Positions 41,695 through 51,009 of a stretch of 64,000 bases of DNA are shown here, piece by piece. Position 1 is the stretch's first letter. Each line of letters opens with the position of its first letter. A program made the position numbers and the translations under genes. Under the pieces are notes generated by a model. It had not been told where the DNA came from. It saw nothing but the letters and a program-made list of their open reading frames with translations, and searched no databases. This DNA is from Mycosarcoma maydis (Eukaryota > Basidiomycota > Ustilaginomycetes > Ustilaginales), in contig NC_026484.1 in assembly GCF_000328475.2 (NCBI RefSeq), forward strand, positions 558,001-622,000, in the 5' to 3' direction.

Positions 41695-42828
41695 TCAAAT
41701 CCTCGGCGTATCATCGTCGTGGGAGTGACGACCATGTCCCTTGCTCTTGGTGTCGACGTCATCGTCCAGCCGGATCGTTACCTGCGAATCTTTAGCCGCA
41801 TCGTTCTGCCTTGCATCACGGTCCCTGCTCGTGCTCGGCCGACCAGTTCCACTGTAGCCATACGAAGTTGGACTTGTCACTGGGCTCTTGCGGTCGTCGT
41901 CAAAGTCACCTTCTATGTCACCACGTTCATATCCAGGAAGATCGCGGTGGCCGTCTGTGCTGAACGCACCAGGCGGTGGACCGGCGGGCGCAGAGTACGG
42001 GCCAGAGCCGTACGGCGCAGGAGGATAAGAATAGGCTTGTGCTTGCGACTGAGGGTCGTAAGGTGCCGAGTTGTATCCGTTGGCATATTGAGCACTGGGT
42101 GGTTGCTGATGGTGGCGACGCTGCCACCAGCCAAAGTTGGACTCGCGCACTCGAACAGAGTTTGGATCGCGCAGCTGACGGACAAAGGCGAAGCTGAACA
42201 TGACGAAAGGAATGCCGAACAGAATGGTGACGACAAGCCAGACAATTTGCCAAGTCGAGTCGTACCGCCACGAGCTGTTGCAGTAGTTGGTAGCGTCCTG
42301 CGGCGACATGACCGTACTGCTGATTGATTGGCCCAGCCAGTTGTAGCCGGACGAGGAAGCAACTGTGCCCGTGTTCCTAGCAATGCAGTCATCGATGATG
42401 CGACTCTTGAACATGTAGTGGCCTGCAATGTTGAGCACCTCGCAAGCGATCACCAGCGCAAACCCAGGTAGCGTGAGCTTGGAGTAGAGCGTAGCGAGTT
42501 TGAGGTTGGCCTTGAGAGCGCCTACGAAGCCGAGAACTTCGAAGAGGGCAACAGCCATGAGAAGTGCGCCCGTAAGAATGTCAAAGAGATTCATTGTCGC
42601 ATTGTTGCCAGTGTGTCCGATATCTTTGAAGTTGGAGATGGATACAAGCAGGAGGTAGAGGACAGTGCAGAACGTCGTCACGAGCAGCACCGGCCGGAGA
42701 GAGTAGGGATACACCTTTCCGATCACATTGGCATAGGCAGGAGGAGGTCCAGAGTCAGGTGGTGGCCTGGTCTGTGTATAGGTCGGGAGATAGGAGAGCT
42801 CCGGCACTTGCTGATCTCGTGCAGGCAT
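41695..42828 (-). CDS. unknown tetraspan-like membrane protein
   Basis: Not recognised at family level. The single-exon product is 377 aa from the ATG at 42828. Four hydrophobic segments are seen: LRPVLLVTTFCTVLYLLLVSI (about 44-64), MNLFDILTGALLMAVALFEVLGFVGAL (about 79-105), LTLPGFALVIACEVLNIAGHY (about 118-138) and WQIVWLVVTILFGIPFVMFSFAFV (about 193-216). A 55-residue loop between TM3 and TM4 contains two Cys. The C-terminal ~150 residues are disordered and rich in Tyr, Pro, Gln and Ser (AYSYPPAPYGSGPYSAPAGPPPGA), then charged, probably cytosolic. A MARVEL/tetraspan-like organisation is plausible but no signature motif (such as CCG) is present, so I do not name it. Confidence 0.75.
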   Translation of the reverse strand: MPARDQQVPELSYLPTYTQTRPPPDSGPPPAYANVIGKVYPYSLRPVLLVTTFCTVLYLLLVSISNFKDIGHTGNNATMNLFDILTGALLMAVALFEVLGFVGALKANLKLATLYSKLTLPGFALVIACEVLNIAGHYMFKSRIIDDCIARNTGTVASSSGYNWLGQSISSTVMSPQDATNYCNSSWRYDSTWQIVWLVVTILFGIPFVMFSFAFVRQLRDPNSVRVRESNFGWWQRRHHQQPPSAQYANGYNSAPYDPQSQAQAYSYPPAPYGSGPYSAPAGPPPGAFSTDGHRDLPGYERGDIEGDFDDDRKSPVTSPTSYGYSGTGRPSTSRDRDARQNDAAKDSQVTIRLDDDVDTKSKGHGRHSHDDDTPRI

Positions 42829-44079
42829 GTTGGGTCGTAATCAAGTCCATGCGATACGGGAACGTCCAGTCGATGAGCGATGAAAGCCCTCGCTTGCAAG
42901 ACGATGTCTCGAACAGGCGGAGATGATCGTTGAAGGTAGAGAGGATCAGAGAGGTGATCACAGATGGATGCGAGTTGAGACGAGTTGAGGCACGACTGTA
43001 CAAAGAAGGGGTCCAAACCGGGTCCAAAGCCCCAATCGAGAATCAATCGTAAATCCTGTCGGAAAGCAACATCAGGCTGTGCAGCTGACTGACAGTCGTG
43101 AATCGTGAGTGTTTTCGCGCTGTGTTGAGTTCGCACCAAGTTTTGTTTTGGACTTAACTTACGTTAGTTATCAGCTTATCCGTCTCCTGTGCGGCTAGCT
43201 GGTGTTTTTGGAATCGCGATGCCTACTCACAAGTACACAGATTCGCTTTCGGTGCTCTGTGCTCCACGTGTTCGTGTTCTTTCTTCACGCTTAGGGCTTC
43301 ACTCTTGTTAAAATGATTTCATCGGACTTGCCGAGACTTGATTTCTGATGACCTAACACCGGTCCCCGTGCCCAAGCCCAAAAGTCACGAGTTAAAAATC
43401 GTGAATCACGAATCACGAATCACGAATGTTCACGTTAGTCGCAGTCACGAGGCCCATCCCAGTCGTGAGTTGCTGATAGCCGCGCTTGGCGCCAACGCTG
43501 CAAGCACAGCCGCGAGACCGTGGAATTCATGATTCGTGATTGGCAATTGTGAATGACCTCCACGCAAAGAACAGCAGCAAATTCCTGTTGCGCCTCATGG
43601 TGCACCAAACGAGCCTCGCGCGGCGTTCTGTGTGATGCCTTCGCGAGAGTGCCATTCGTGGTTGCTAGACGAGGTGGACTGCATTGCCGCACCTGCGCCG
43701 CTTGCTCGACCCATGGAGAGCCACACAGGCAAAGCCCCTTGGTACCGGGCTCTCAACCAAACACGATAACCGAGTCGTGTGCACCGTTGCAAAGTGGCAG
43801 CCAGGCTAGGCTGGCTTTTGGCGCCACGGGCGCGTACATCAACGATTGTTTATACACTCCCCCACACCACCGCCTGTCCATCAACAAAAGCCCTGTTATC
43901 TTTGTTTGTGGGCTGTTATCATGTATTACTGCCGGGCTTAGAACACCATTTAAAGGTGGTGAGGCGATCGAGCCCCCGGCAGAAGCGCGTCTTCTTTTCC
44001 CTCCCTCGCAATCAGACCCTACCTTGCTCTCCTGCTTTGCGATCACTGTCAGCTCTCCACACAACTTCTTCAAGTCGAT
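42829..44079. other. divergent intergenic region, 4-TM gene / amidohydrolase
   Basis: About 1.25 kb. It contains a heptad array at 43399-43428 and a smaller one at 43527-43552. A 210-aa open frame beginning at 43553 overlaps the amidohydrolase start in another frame, has no family resemblance, and is not accepted. The last ~100 bp before 44080 are pyrimidine-rich. Confidence 0.6.
43399..43428. repeat. heptad repeat array, mixed orientation
   Basis: ATCGTGAATCACGAATCACGAATCACGAATG: one inverted unit followed by three direct CACGAAT units. Confidence 0.9.
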
Positions 44080-45855
44080 ATGGCAGTCAAGCTATTCAAG
44101 AATGCGATCTTCTTTACAGCTCAAGCCCAGGAGCTTGAGGCCGCATCCTTACTCAAGCAGGACTACACAGACCCTGCAGCCCTAGCAAACCGCTTCGCAG
44201 AATGCATTGCTGTCGACGATAGCAAGCTCGCCTACGTCGGTGATGAAGCTAGCATTCCCTCTGAGCTCAAGGAATGCGCAGAGGTGGTCGATCTGGGTGG
44301 AGGCAAGCTCGTCGTGCCCGGCTTTATTGATGGCCACACCCACTTGCTCAACTTTGGTCAGTCTCTCGACAAGGTCGATGTGGGCAAGTGCAAGAACCTC
44401 GAGCAGATTCAGCAAAAAATCAAGGAGGCTGCCGAGGCAAAGCCCGATGCACCGCGGATCCTTGCAGCCGTGTGGATGCAGAACACCACCGATGGCAAAG
44501 CGCTAGCTTCTTGGATCGACCAAGTTGTACCTGATCGTCCAGTCTACATTGAATCCTTCGACTTGCATTCGCACTGGTGCAACACGGCAGCGCTCGAGGA
44601 GCTCGGTATCACCGACGAGACCCCAGATCCCGAGGGTGGAAAGATCGTACGTGATCTAGAAACCGGCAAGGCTTCAGGACTGTTGCTCGAGATGGCCAAC
44701 ATTCTTTTCGTTTGGCCCAAGCTAGCTAACCTGGCATCACAGCAAGAGCAGGAGGCGAGCTTCATGCGAGCCTGCAATTCGTATCATGAGAGCGGCTTCA
44801 CCGGTGGTATTGACATGGCTCTGGACTCATTGTCGTTGGACTGTATCCTTCGGGTCAAGGAAAAGAGGAACGGTAATTTGCCGATCCGTGTAGCAGCGCA
44901 CTGGCTTGTGCGCCCCGAGACCGACGTTGATGCGTGCATTGAACAGGTCAAGCATGCTTACGAGCTCAGCAAGAAACACAACGACGAGTGGTTCCGTATC
45001 GTTGGTATCAAGTTGGTCTGTGACGGGGTCATCGACAGCTGCACAGCCGCGCTCAAGGAGCCTTACTACAACAAGACGAATGCCGAGCTCATGTGGCCAC
45101 TACCTCTGCTTTCCTCGGTCGTCCAGTATGCGGACTCGGTCGATCTTCAAGTTGCTATCCACGCCATCGGCGATCTGGCCGTACACACCGCTGTTGAAGC
45201 TATCGCAACGCTCGGTGACAAGCTGGCAGACCAGGGTCTATCGATTCGCGATCGTCGACATCGCATCGAACATCTCGAGCTCACTGATCCCAAGGATGTT
45301 GAGAAGCTCGGCAAGCTCGGCATCACAGCGAGCATCCAGGGTGTGCACTGTGATCCAAGCATCATGGAAGGATGGTGCAAAATGATCGGCGATCCGTACA
45401 ACGAGGGTCGCTGTGCGAGAGCGTTTGCCTTTCGCGAGTTTGTCGAAGCTGGTGCGCCCATCGCACTCGGCTCGGACACCCCCACGGCTCACCATTGGAT
45501 CTTGCCCAATCTGTACACCGCCGTCACGAGACGCTCGGGCAGAGAGCCAGACCTGGATCGCAGAACAACACCACAGTTTGCGTTGCCGCTTGCAATGGCA
45601 ATGGCTGCAGCAACATACGGCGCCGCACACAGTTGTAAGGCAGATACATGGGCGGGTACGCTCGAAAAGGGCAAGAGCGCTGATTTCGTGGTTCTCGACA
45701 CGAACCTGTTCAAGGAACATGGTGGAGGAAAAAAGGAACAGACCATTCTGAAGACTAAGATCCTGCAGACTTGGTTGGCAGGAGAGAAAGTGTATGAGAG
45801 AACCGAAACGGGGACCACCAAGAAAACCGGCAAAACAGGTTGCACTGTGCTGTGA
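44080..45855 (+). CDS. YtcJ-type amidohydrolase with C-terminal CaaX box
   Basis: Metal-dependent amidohydrolase of the amidohydrolase_3/YtcJ type; the substrate is unknown (relatives hydrolyse amides, carbamates or N-acyl bonds). The single-exon product is 591 aa. The N-terminal composite beta domain leads to the metal motif VVPGFIDGHTHLLNFG (His86, His88). Further metal and catalytic blocks are FDLHSHWCN, IKLVCDGVIDS, IHAIGDLAVHTAV, RHRIEHLEL, ALGSDTPTAHHW and the C-terminal WAGTLEKGKSADFVVLD. The protein ends GKTGCTVL: a Cys-Thr-Val-Leu CaaX motif after a Lys/Gly/Thr-rich linker, which predicts geranylgeranylation and membrane attachment. That is unusual for this enzyme family and is inferred from the motif alone. 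The ATG at 44080 begins MAVKLFKNAIFF, a normal family start. Confidence 0.9.
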   Translation: MAVKLFKNAIFFTAQAQELEAASLLKQDYTDPAALANRFAECIAVDDSKLAYVGDEASIPSELKECAEVVDLGGGKLVVPGFIDGHTHLLNFGQSLDKVDVGKCKNLEQIQQKIKEAAEAKPDAPRILAAVWMQNTTDGKALASWIDQVVPDRPVYIESFDLHSHWCNTAALEELGITDETPDPEGGKIVRDLETGKASGLLLEMANILFVWPKLANLASQQEQEASFMRACNSYHESGFTGGIDMALDSLSLDCILRVKEKRNGNLPIRVAAHWLVRPETDVDACIEQVKHAYELSKKHNDEWFRIVGIKLVCDGVIDSCTAALKEPYYNKTNAELMWPLPLLSSVVQYADSVDLQVAIHAIGDLAVHTAVEAIATLGDKLADQGLSIRDRRHRIEHLELTDPKDVEKLGKLGITASIQGVHCDPSIMEGWCKMIGDPYNEGRCARAFAFREFVEAGAPIALGSDTPTAHHWILPNLYTAVTRRSGREPDLDRRTTPQFALPLAMAMAAATYGAAHSCKADTWAGTLEKGKSADFVVLDTNLFKEHGGGKKEQTILKTKILQTWLAGEKVYERTETGTTKKTGKTGCTVL

Positions 45856-46117
45856 ACGCTCAGAAGCCTTGCTGCTGAATTCACACCACACACGGGTACC
45901 GCGGTCACTCACAGTGATCAAGACACGTACACATCAGAATCGTAGACAACATTGACAATACACTGATAACCAAAAAAAAAATTGCGTCTCGGAAACTCTT
46001 ACCCACATCTTCGTGCGGAATCGTAAAACCATTGCGTTGCTTGTAAAGATATCGAGAGAAAAGGCCCTTGGGCGGACGTTGACCAAATAGGCGGTGCATG
46101 CATGTCAGGCGCAGCCA
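45856..46117. other. convergent intergenic spacer
   Basis: 262 bp between the amidohydrolase stop and the stop of the secreted-peptide candidate. It contains an A-tract at 45973-45981; nothing else is seen. Confidence 0.5.
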
Positions 46118-46378
46118 CTAGGCGGTATTGCGTTGGGTCATCGAGTTTTTCACTGGCTTGAGAACCGATCTATCGTTCGGATCAAAGCCGACGGCGAGCA
46201 GCGTGGGCAAAATGCCACTGTCTCCTGCAACGATCTGCGCCGTGCCAGCATCGGGAAGCTGGCTAGGATAGATGTCCTCGATCGGTCTTGGGCTCGGGAT
46301 CGGTGCAGACAAAGCTCCTAGCACCACCATCATCATAAGCGAGACGGCGAAAAAAGCGGCCATCTGGTGGGACCTCAT
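46118..46378 (-). CDS. small secreted peptide candidate
   Basis: Hypothetical 86-aa protein with no recognised domain. The N-terminus MRSHQMAAFFAVSLMMMVVLGALSAP is a good signal peptide: short basic n-region, ~17-residue hydrophobic core and an A-x-A-like site at LSA|P. The mature part is about 60 residues (RPIEDIYPSQLPDAGTAQ...), Pro/Asp-rich, without Cys. A TATATA sits ~120 bp upstream (46498-46503) and the start is an ATG. Smut genomes encode many small secreted proteins acting at the plant interface, so a secreted-effector role is possible, but nothing in the sequence shows it. Short length and lack of homology make this call moderate. Confidence 0.5.
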   Translation of the reverse strand: MRSHQMAAFFAVSLMMMVVLGALSAPIPSPRPIEDIYPSQLPDAGTAQIVAGDSGILPTLLAVGFDPNDRSVLKPVKNSMTQRNTA

Positions 46379-46497
46379 GTTGTGGCTCGGGAGTTTGAAT
46401 GAGTTGAATCTGAACGTGGAAGATGCGCGACTCGATTAAGGTATTTTTGGACGACGTGGCCAGCACGATTGGGCAAATTGTATGTTATGCGAGGGCC

Positions 46498-46504
46498 TAT
46501 ATAA
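46498..46504 (-). promoter_or_regulatory. TATA-like element upstream of the secreted-peptide candidate
   Basis: TATATAA on the plus strand, TTATATA on the minus strand, ~120 bp upstream of the minus-strand ATG at 46378. Position only; no functional evidence. Confidence 0.35.
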
Positions 46505-47466
46505 GTATCTTGTGGGCCGAGAACGGGGATAGCTTGAAAGAAAATCACGTCAAGGTTGAGTGCACGGTGATGACAAAAATGTGTGAGAGCGTTGCTTGGA
46601 GATGAGGAGAGGATGGTGATGGAAGTATGCGGAAATCAGATATGCTGAATGTTTGTGTTTTGGGCGAATGGGGATGGACAACGCAAAGCGACATCGTATA
46701 TGTACCTCTTTCTCCCTGGCGAGCCACCACTCCTCATTCGAGTAATCAGCTAGAATCCCTTATCAACAGACACAAAAGCACTTGAAATACCGATTGTCCC
46801 TCATTTCTTTGGCCAGTTCTTCATAGCAAGTGCAGATTGAGGAGAGCTTTCTCAGGCCCTGGGTGGGTTGTCTCCGCTAAGCAGCTCCTGCTCTAGCCCG
46901 ATTTGGGAATTTACACAACGGTACACGTCCGGGACAAAAGATTGCCAAGCCCACTGTGATCCGCCCTGAACAGGAACACGAGTGGGTAGCTGGGGCCCGC
47001 CTACGTGCACAGACGCGGGGCACGAAGCTGAGCGGAACAATGTACTCTAAGGTCACGACAGAAATCTGCAGAGACCGAAGAGGCACTTACTGTATGTGAC
47101 TGGCCTCGATCTTCAGCGCAGAAACGCAACGAGCTGAGGCAAAACGTGAGATGAAGTCGGCGGTCCGGCTGGAATTTCGCTCTCTAACTCTTGCCTGCCT
47201 GCACACCACCAGAGGCCTTGAACCTCGCAGTTGTGAAACCGACACCGAGGGCCGTCTGATTCAGCATGCTCAACAGAAAGACTTGGCGTGCATTATCGAC
47301 GTCGTATGCGACTGCATGCGAATCAACCTTGCTATCAGGATTGCAAAAGGCTCCCCCGCCAAGTGCGGGTATCCTTTCGCCAGATGCCTCGACGCCTCTG
47401 GGGCCCCTTTTTTGCTCATTGCAACCTGCTGCATGGTCACGATGGTAATCACATGTGCTGTCCATT

Positions 47467-48024
47467 TCACTTCTTGGTGAAGATGACAATGTGCTGTGGC
47501 CGTCTCATCGACACACGTCGGCGCGGTGAGTCAAATTCGCCGAGGGTAAGGTCCCAAAGAAACTCGTCGAAGCGACCTATACTTGAGTGTTCTACCTCTA
47601 TTAGTGGTACGCGGGTAGAGCCACGACGATGTCTTCGTATCTGACAAGAACCAAGCAATTGCCGCAAACCCACCTTTACTCCTAAAAGCGTATGAAGACG
47701 GCATCTGGGCCCAAGAGTGTCACGATTTGGAGCATACAACAAACTTTCGATCCTGGCTCGCGATTCTGCCCAAGCATAACGGACAAGCTTTATGATAGCA
47801 TCTAGGTGCAGTCGCCGTGACAAATCAGTTCCAATCTTGCCGATTGAGTTACAGGTATACGACGGCCAAGACAATGCTGAGCCCGGGGCGCATGGCGCAG
47901 CTTCTGGACGCATCGGTCCGCTTCTGCCAAAGACAAATACGATCGAGCGATTGTTACTACCACTCCATAAGATTCCGGCGGAATGAATCTTGACGCTTTC
48001 GACAAGGTGACCGCTAGACTTCAT
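47467..48024 (-). CDS. doubtful hypothetical ORF or decayed gene
   Basis: Open frame of 185 codons from the ATG at 48024 on the minus strand; the frame is open to 48141 but without another ATG. Parts look protein-like (LHLDAIIKLVRYAWAESRARIESLLYA and FDEFLWDLTLGEFDSP), yet no family is recognised. An overlapping frame (48005-47802) also has protein-like stretches (PESYGVVVTIARSYLSLAEADRCV), which could mean a frameshifted, decaying gene. No convincing splice structure was found. It may equally be chance. Confidence 0.22.
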   Translation of the reverse strand: MKSSGHLVESVKIHSAGILWSGSNNRSIVFVFGRSGPMRPEAAPCAPGSALSWPSYTCNSIGKIGTDLSRRLHLDAIIKLVRYAWAESRARIESLLYAPNRDTLGPRCRLHTLLGVKVGLRQLLGSCQIRRHRRGSTRVPLIEVEHSSIGRFDEFLWDLTLGEFDSPRRRVSMRRPQHIVIFTKK

Positions 48025-48455
48025 CTGTGGGACTTCTATTTCTGCTCTGCAATCTGCGTAAGTCGTGAGTGTCGGTCGCCTTGCGCGTAAACACGTCCGG
48101 GATAGTGTCAGAGTGCACGACCAATTCGGATTGCCAGTCACCGATCATCGTCTCGTTCCGGTAACGATAAACAGCGAGCTTTGTCACGGCTCAAGGTACC
48201 CGACCAGCAAGTACACCATTTGGTTCGGTCCAATTCGCCAAGGCAGTGCTGATATGACACAATCATCACTGGAAACTCGGTGGGTTGCAAGTGAAGCTGT
48301 ACCATTGGAGACGAGTCCCCTTGCCACATCCTCGGGTAAGAAGCTCTATCCACTGAACAATATCTGCTTGCTTCCGCTATGGATACAGTGTCGAGAGTGG
48401 AACGACTAGGGTCGGGCTACCGTAACACCCAGCTAAGAACAATAATCTGCGACAA

Positions 48456-50594
48456 CTAGGCTCTGGAAAAGTGATTGACAAACCATCTGGTACCATTGGG
48501 CCCACCGTCGTCGCGCACCACCATGCCCGTCTTGCTCTCAATCATATCCATCATCTCGTTGATGAGCAATATTGGCACGTCCTCCTTTTCAGCAATCTCG
48601 AGTATTGATGCTCCGGCACCCCAAGGTGATAGATTGTCGCCATAGCTCGCCTCTTCCGTCGATGCTGTTTGATCGCTTGCCGCCGAGATGGACCCAGGCT
48701 CAGAGATGCGAAGCGACTGTGCCTGCTCGATGCGTTTCATCTTGTGCTCCCATTCAAGCGTGTCCAGATAGTGCAGGATGCGCGAGGTAAATGCATTGTC
48801 GCTGTACCTGGGTGTGTGCAGCACCGAGAGGCCCGATCTGAACGTCTTCATGTGGATGGAAGGCGACGTCATATCCGGAAGGAAAGTGGCGGCTGAGCGT
48901 AAAGCTTGCGGTGGTACCAAGGCAACACCACGCGCTCTGTTCCACACGCACCACACCTCGTCGAGGCCGACCAGCCCTCGACCTTGCAAATTGTCATCAG
49001 AGACGCGAGGCAGTAACTCGCTCGATTTTCCCGGAGCCGCTATCTTACCTGTGCCCATCAAACCAGACCTTCGACCTCCGGAAGGGTTTCCAAGCAATAG
49101 GCCAGCTAGCTCGTGCGCAAGTTGACGATGGTACTCTTCCTGATCGCGTGCCATGTCCTCTGTAACGGCAGGCGCAGGTAAACCGAGTTGAACGAGCGAA
49201 GAGCGAATGAGAGTGGCAGCCTGCTGATCGGGCTGAGGTGCGGTATCTGGCATACCAGCCTCGCGGGCTGCGGCTGCGGCTTGTTCCTGTTTGGTGAGCT
49301 TTGCATTGAGCGATTCAGCAAACTCGACCATCTGTTTTGCTTTGCGCATGAGAGCTTCGAGATCTTTGAGTGCGCCTTGCATGTCGTCGTTCTGTGTGCG
49401 ACTTGTAGAATCAACCGAGGAAAGGATACCGTCGATGCCGACTCTCTTGAGCGCGGCAGACCTACCGTCCAGATCGACCATGCCAGCTGCGACGCGCGTA
49501 GCTCGAGCGCTGTCCGCCTCAGAATTTTTCGATCCACCTGCGCCTATGCCTGGCATGTTGCTGACCCAAGCTTTGGCTCGAAGAGTAGCCTTGAGCACAC
49601 TGTAGAAAGCCTTGTCCCCACCCTTGCGGAAGCTAAGCTTGACGAAGTCATTTGACGATGACAACACAGCCGACGATGGCGTGGATGCTCTACTGGGTGC
49701 GGTACTGGCACGAAGGGACATAGCATCTGCTTCGATGCTCTTGCGTATGGGCGTGCTTGGAGCTGTGAGCGAAGTTGCGGACGCCAAAGCAGTAGCCTGC
49801 TCTTGTTGCCAGGAGCTACCGAGATGAGAGCTGCACATCTCACATTTGGTCATGGAGGGATGGTTGAGGAAGGTACACACATCGCAGGCGATGCCATCGT
49901 CTTTCTTCTTAGTTGGGGTGAAAGCGGCGTTATCTTGAGGCTTAGATATTGAGTCTGGCTTTGCTGGGCTTGAGAAGGGATCTAGTCTTGCTGCCTCGCG
50001 AAGCTGACTTGGATGAAGGTTGCGTTTAGGTGTGGATCGAGCAGGCTCCTTTGTGACTCCGCACAGCTCGCATACTGACCGAGTAGATGCGTTACTGAAG
50101 CCACAAATGGCACAGATCCAGTTGTAACCTGAGGCGTCTAAAGGCGTCGAGTCTGCAGCAGGGGCATTTGCTCTCCAATCCCTGCTGGGAGTCTTGCTCA
50201 AAGGAGCCGAGTTCGTCTGCAAAGAGGTACCAGCTGAGCGCGCTTGCTGCTGTTGCTGTTGAAGATTGAGGTTGTCTGTCGTCGCTTCTGCACCATTATC
50301 AGGTTTGGCAAGAGTGAGAGTGATCTTGGGACTGCTTTTGAGAAAGCCTGCGTAGTACTCGCTCTGTTTGACGAGCGAGAGGTCCAAGCTGCACGAGTAT
50401 CGATGCGGTTCGAGGTCATCAACATAAAGCAGACGATGAGACGTGAGATATACAGTGCCATTATTTTGATGTAATGTCTTCTCCTTGCCGTCGTAGAGAC
50501 CGATGCTATCTTGCAAGCTGACCACCTCTTCATCTTGAAGGAGCAGGGCACCGATGGACGAGTTGCTAGCATCGATCTGCTTGAACCGATCCAT
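48456..50594 (-). CDS. VPS36: VPS36, ESCRT-II subunit
   Basis: ESCRT-II subunit that binds ubiquitin, PI3P and ESCRT-I on endosomes during multivesicular-body sorting. The single-exon product is 712 aa from the ATG at 50594 (MDRFKQIDASNSS); the frame upstream of it lacks an ATG. The N-terminal GLUE/PH fold shows EEVVSLQDSIGLYDGKEKT, GTVYLTSHRLLYVDD and SSPKITLTLA. It is interrupted by two NZF zinc fingers, as in yeast Vps36: WICAICGFSNASTRSVCELCG at ~159-180 and IACDVCTFLNHPSMTKCEMC at ~236-254. The C-terminal winged-helix part is present (DEVWCVWNRARGVALVPPQALRSA, LSVLHTPRYSDNAF), ending DVPILLINEMMDMIESKTGMVVRDDG. The Ser/Thr/Ala-rich linkers make it longer than the 566-aa yeast protein. 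Confidence 0.95.
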   Translation of the reverse strand: MDRFKQIDASNSSIGALLLQDEEVVSLQDSIGLYDGKEKTLHQNNGTVYLTSHRLLYVDDLEPHRYSCSLDLSLVKQSEYYAGFLKSSPKITLTLAKPDNGAEATTDNLNLQQQQQQARSAGTSLQTNSAPLSKTPSRDWRANAPAADSTPLDASGYNWICAICGFSNASTRSVCELCGVTKEPARSTPKRNLHPSQLREAARLDPFSSPAKPDSISKPQDNAAFTPTKKKDDGIACDVCTFLNHPSMTKCEMCSSHLGSSWQQEQATALASATSLTAPSTPIRKSIEADAMSLRASTAPSRASTPSSAVLSSSNDFVKLSFRKGGDKAFYSVLKATLRAKAWVSNMPGIGAGGSKNSEADSARATRVAAGMVDLDGRSAALKRVGIDGILSSVDSTSRTQNDDMQGALKDLEALMRKAKQMVEFAESLNAKLTKQEQAAAAAREAGMPDTAPQPDQQAATLIRSSLVQLGLPAPAVTEDMARDQEEYHRQLAHELAGLLLGNPSGGRRSGLMGTGKIAAPGKSSELLPRVSDDNLQGRGLVGLDEVWCVWNRARGVALVPPQALRSAATFLPDMTSPSIHMKTFRSGLSVLHTPRYSDNAFTSRILHYLDTLEWEHKMKRIEQAQSLRISEPGSISAASDQTASTEEASYGDNLSPWGAGASILEIAEKEDVPILLINEMMDMIESKTGMVVRDDGGPNGTRWFVNHFSRA

Positions 50595-50807
50595 GCCATG
50601 CAAAGCACCCTGATTCAGCAAGGACTGCCGAGACAATCAATGCTGACAATGATCCGATGAAAGGAGGCGATGGCAGGTATGTCTGACGAGCGAGGTGAAA
50701 CGACACGGCTTGGACGTATGTGTCGGTCGGCCAGGGTCCTTTCCTCCACTTTCTGCCTTACTATAAGTTATCTGTTACATGCACGATGGTCTGTCACGTG
50801 TCAAACA

Positions 50808-50851
50808 TGAATCGTGAATTGTGAATCACGAATCACGAATCACGAATCACA
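50808..50851. repeat. heptad repeat array, palindromic
   Basis: Inverted GTGAATT/GTGAATC units meet four direct CACGAAT units, ~215-255 bp upstream of VPS36. Confidence 0.92.
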
Positions 50852-50976
50852 AAATGGTCACGGGTGTCCTCGTTTTCTCGACGGCTTCTTCGGCCTAACA
50901 TAGAGCTCTTATGCCTATCGCCTCCACGCTCACACCACACAACTTACAGACTTTTCACTCTCGCGGTTCCGAGCTG

Positions 50977-51009
50977 GAATCACGAATCGTGAATCGTGAA
51001 TTGTGAATT
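50977..51009. repeat. heptad repeat array, palindromic
   Basis: One direct AATCACG unit followed by inverted CGTGAAT, CGTGAAT, TGTGAAT units. Confidence 0.9.

Larger units (their letters stand above)
46379..48455. other. intergenic region, secreted peptide / VPS36
   Basis: About 2.1 kb without a confident gene and, unusually for a spacer this long, without a heptad array. One minus-strand open frame (47467-48024) is listed separately as doubtful. Confidence 0.5.

Noticed and set aside
43553..44185. 210-codon frame upstream of and overlapping the amidohydrolase start
   Set aside because: Has an ATG but overlaps the real gene out of frame and has Cys/Ser/Arg-rich composition typical of noncoding sequence.
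49544..49843. Alternative-frame ORFs inside VPS36
   Set aside because: Shadows of the VPS36 linker region with no domain or start context.
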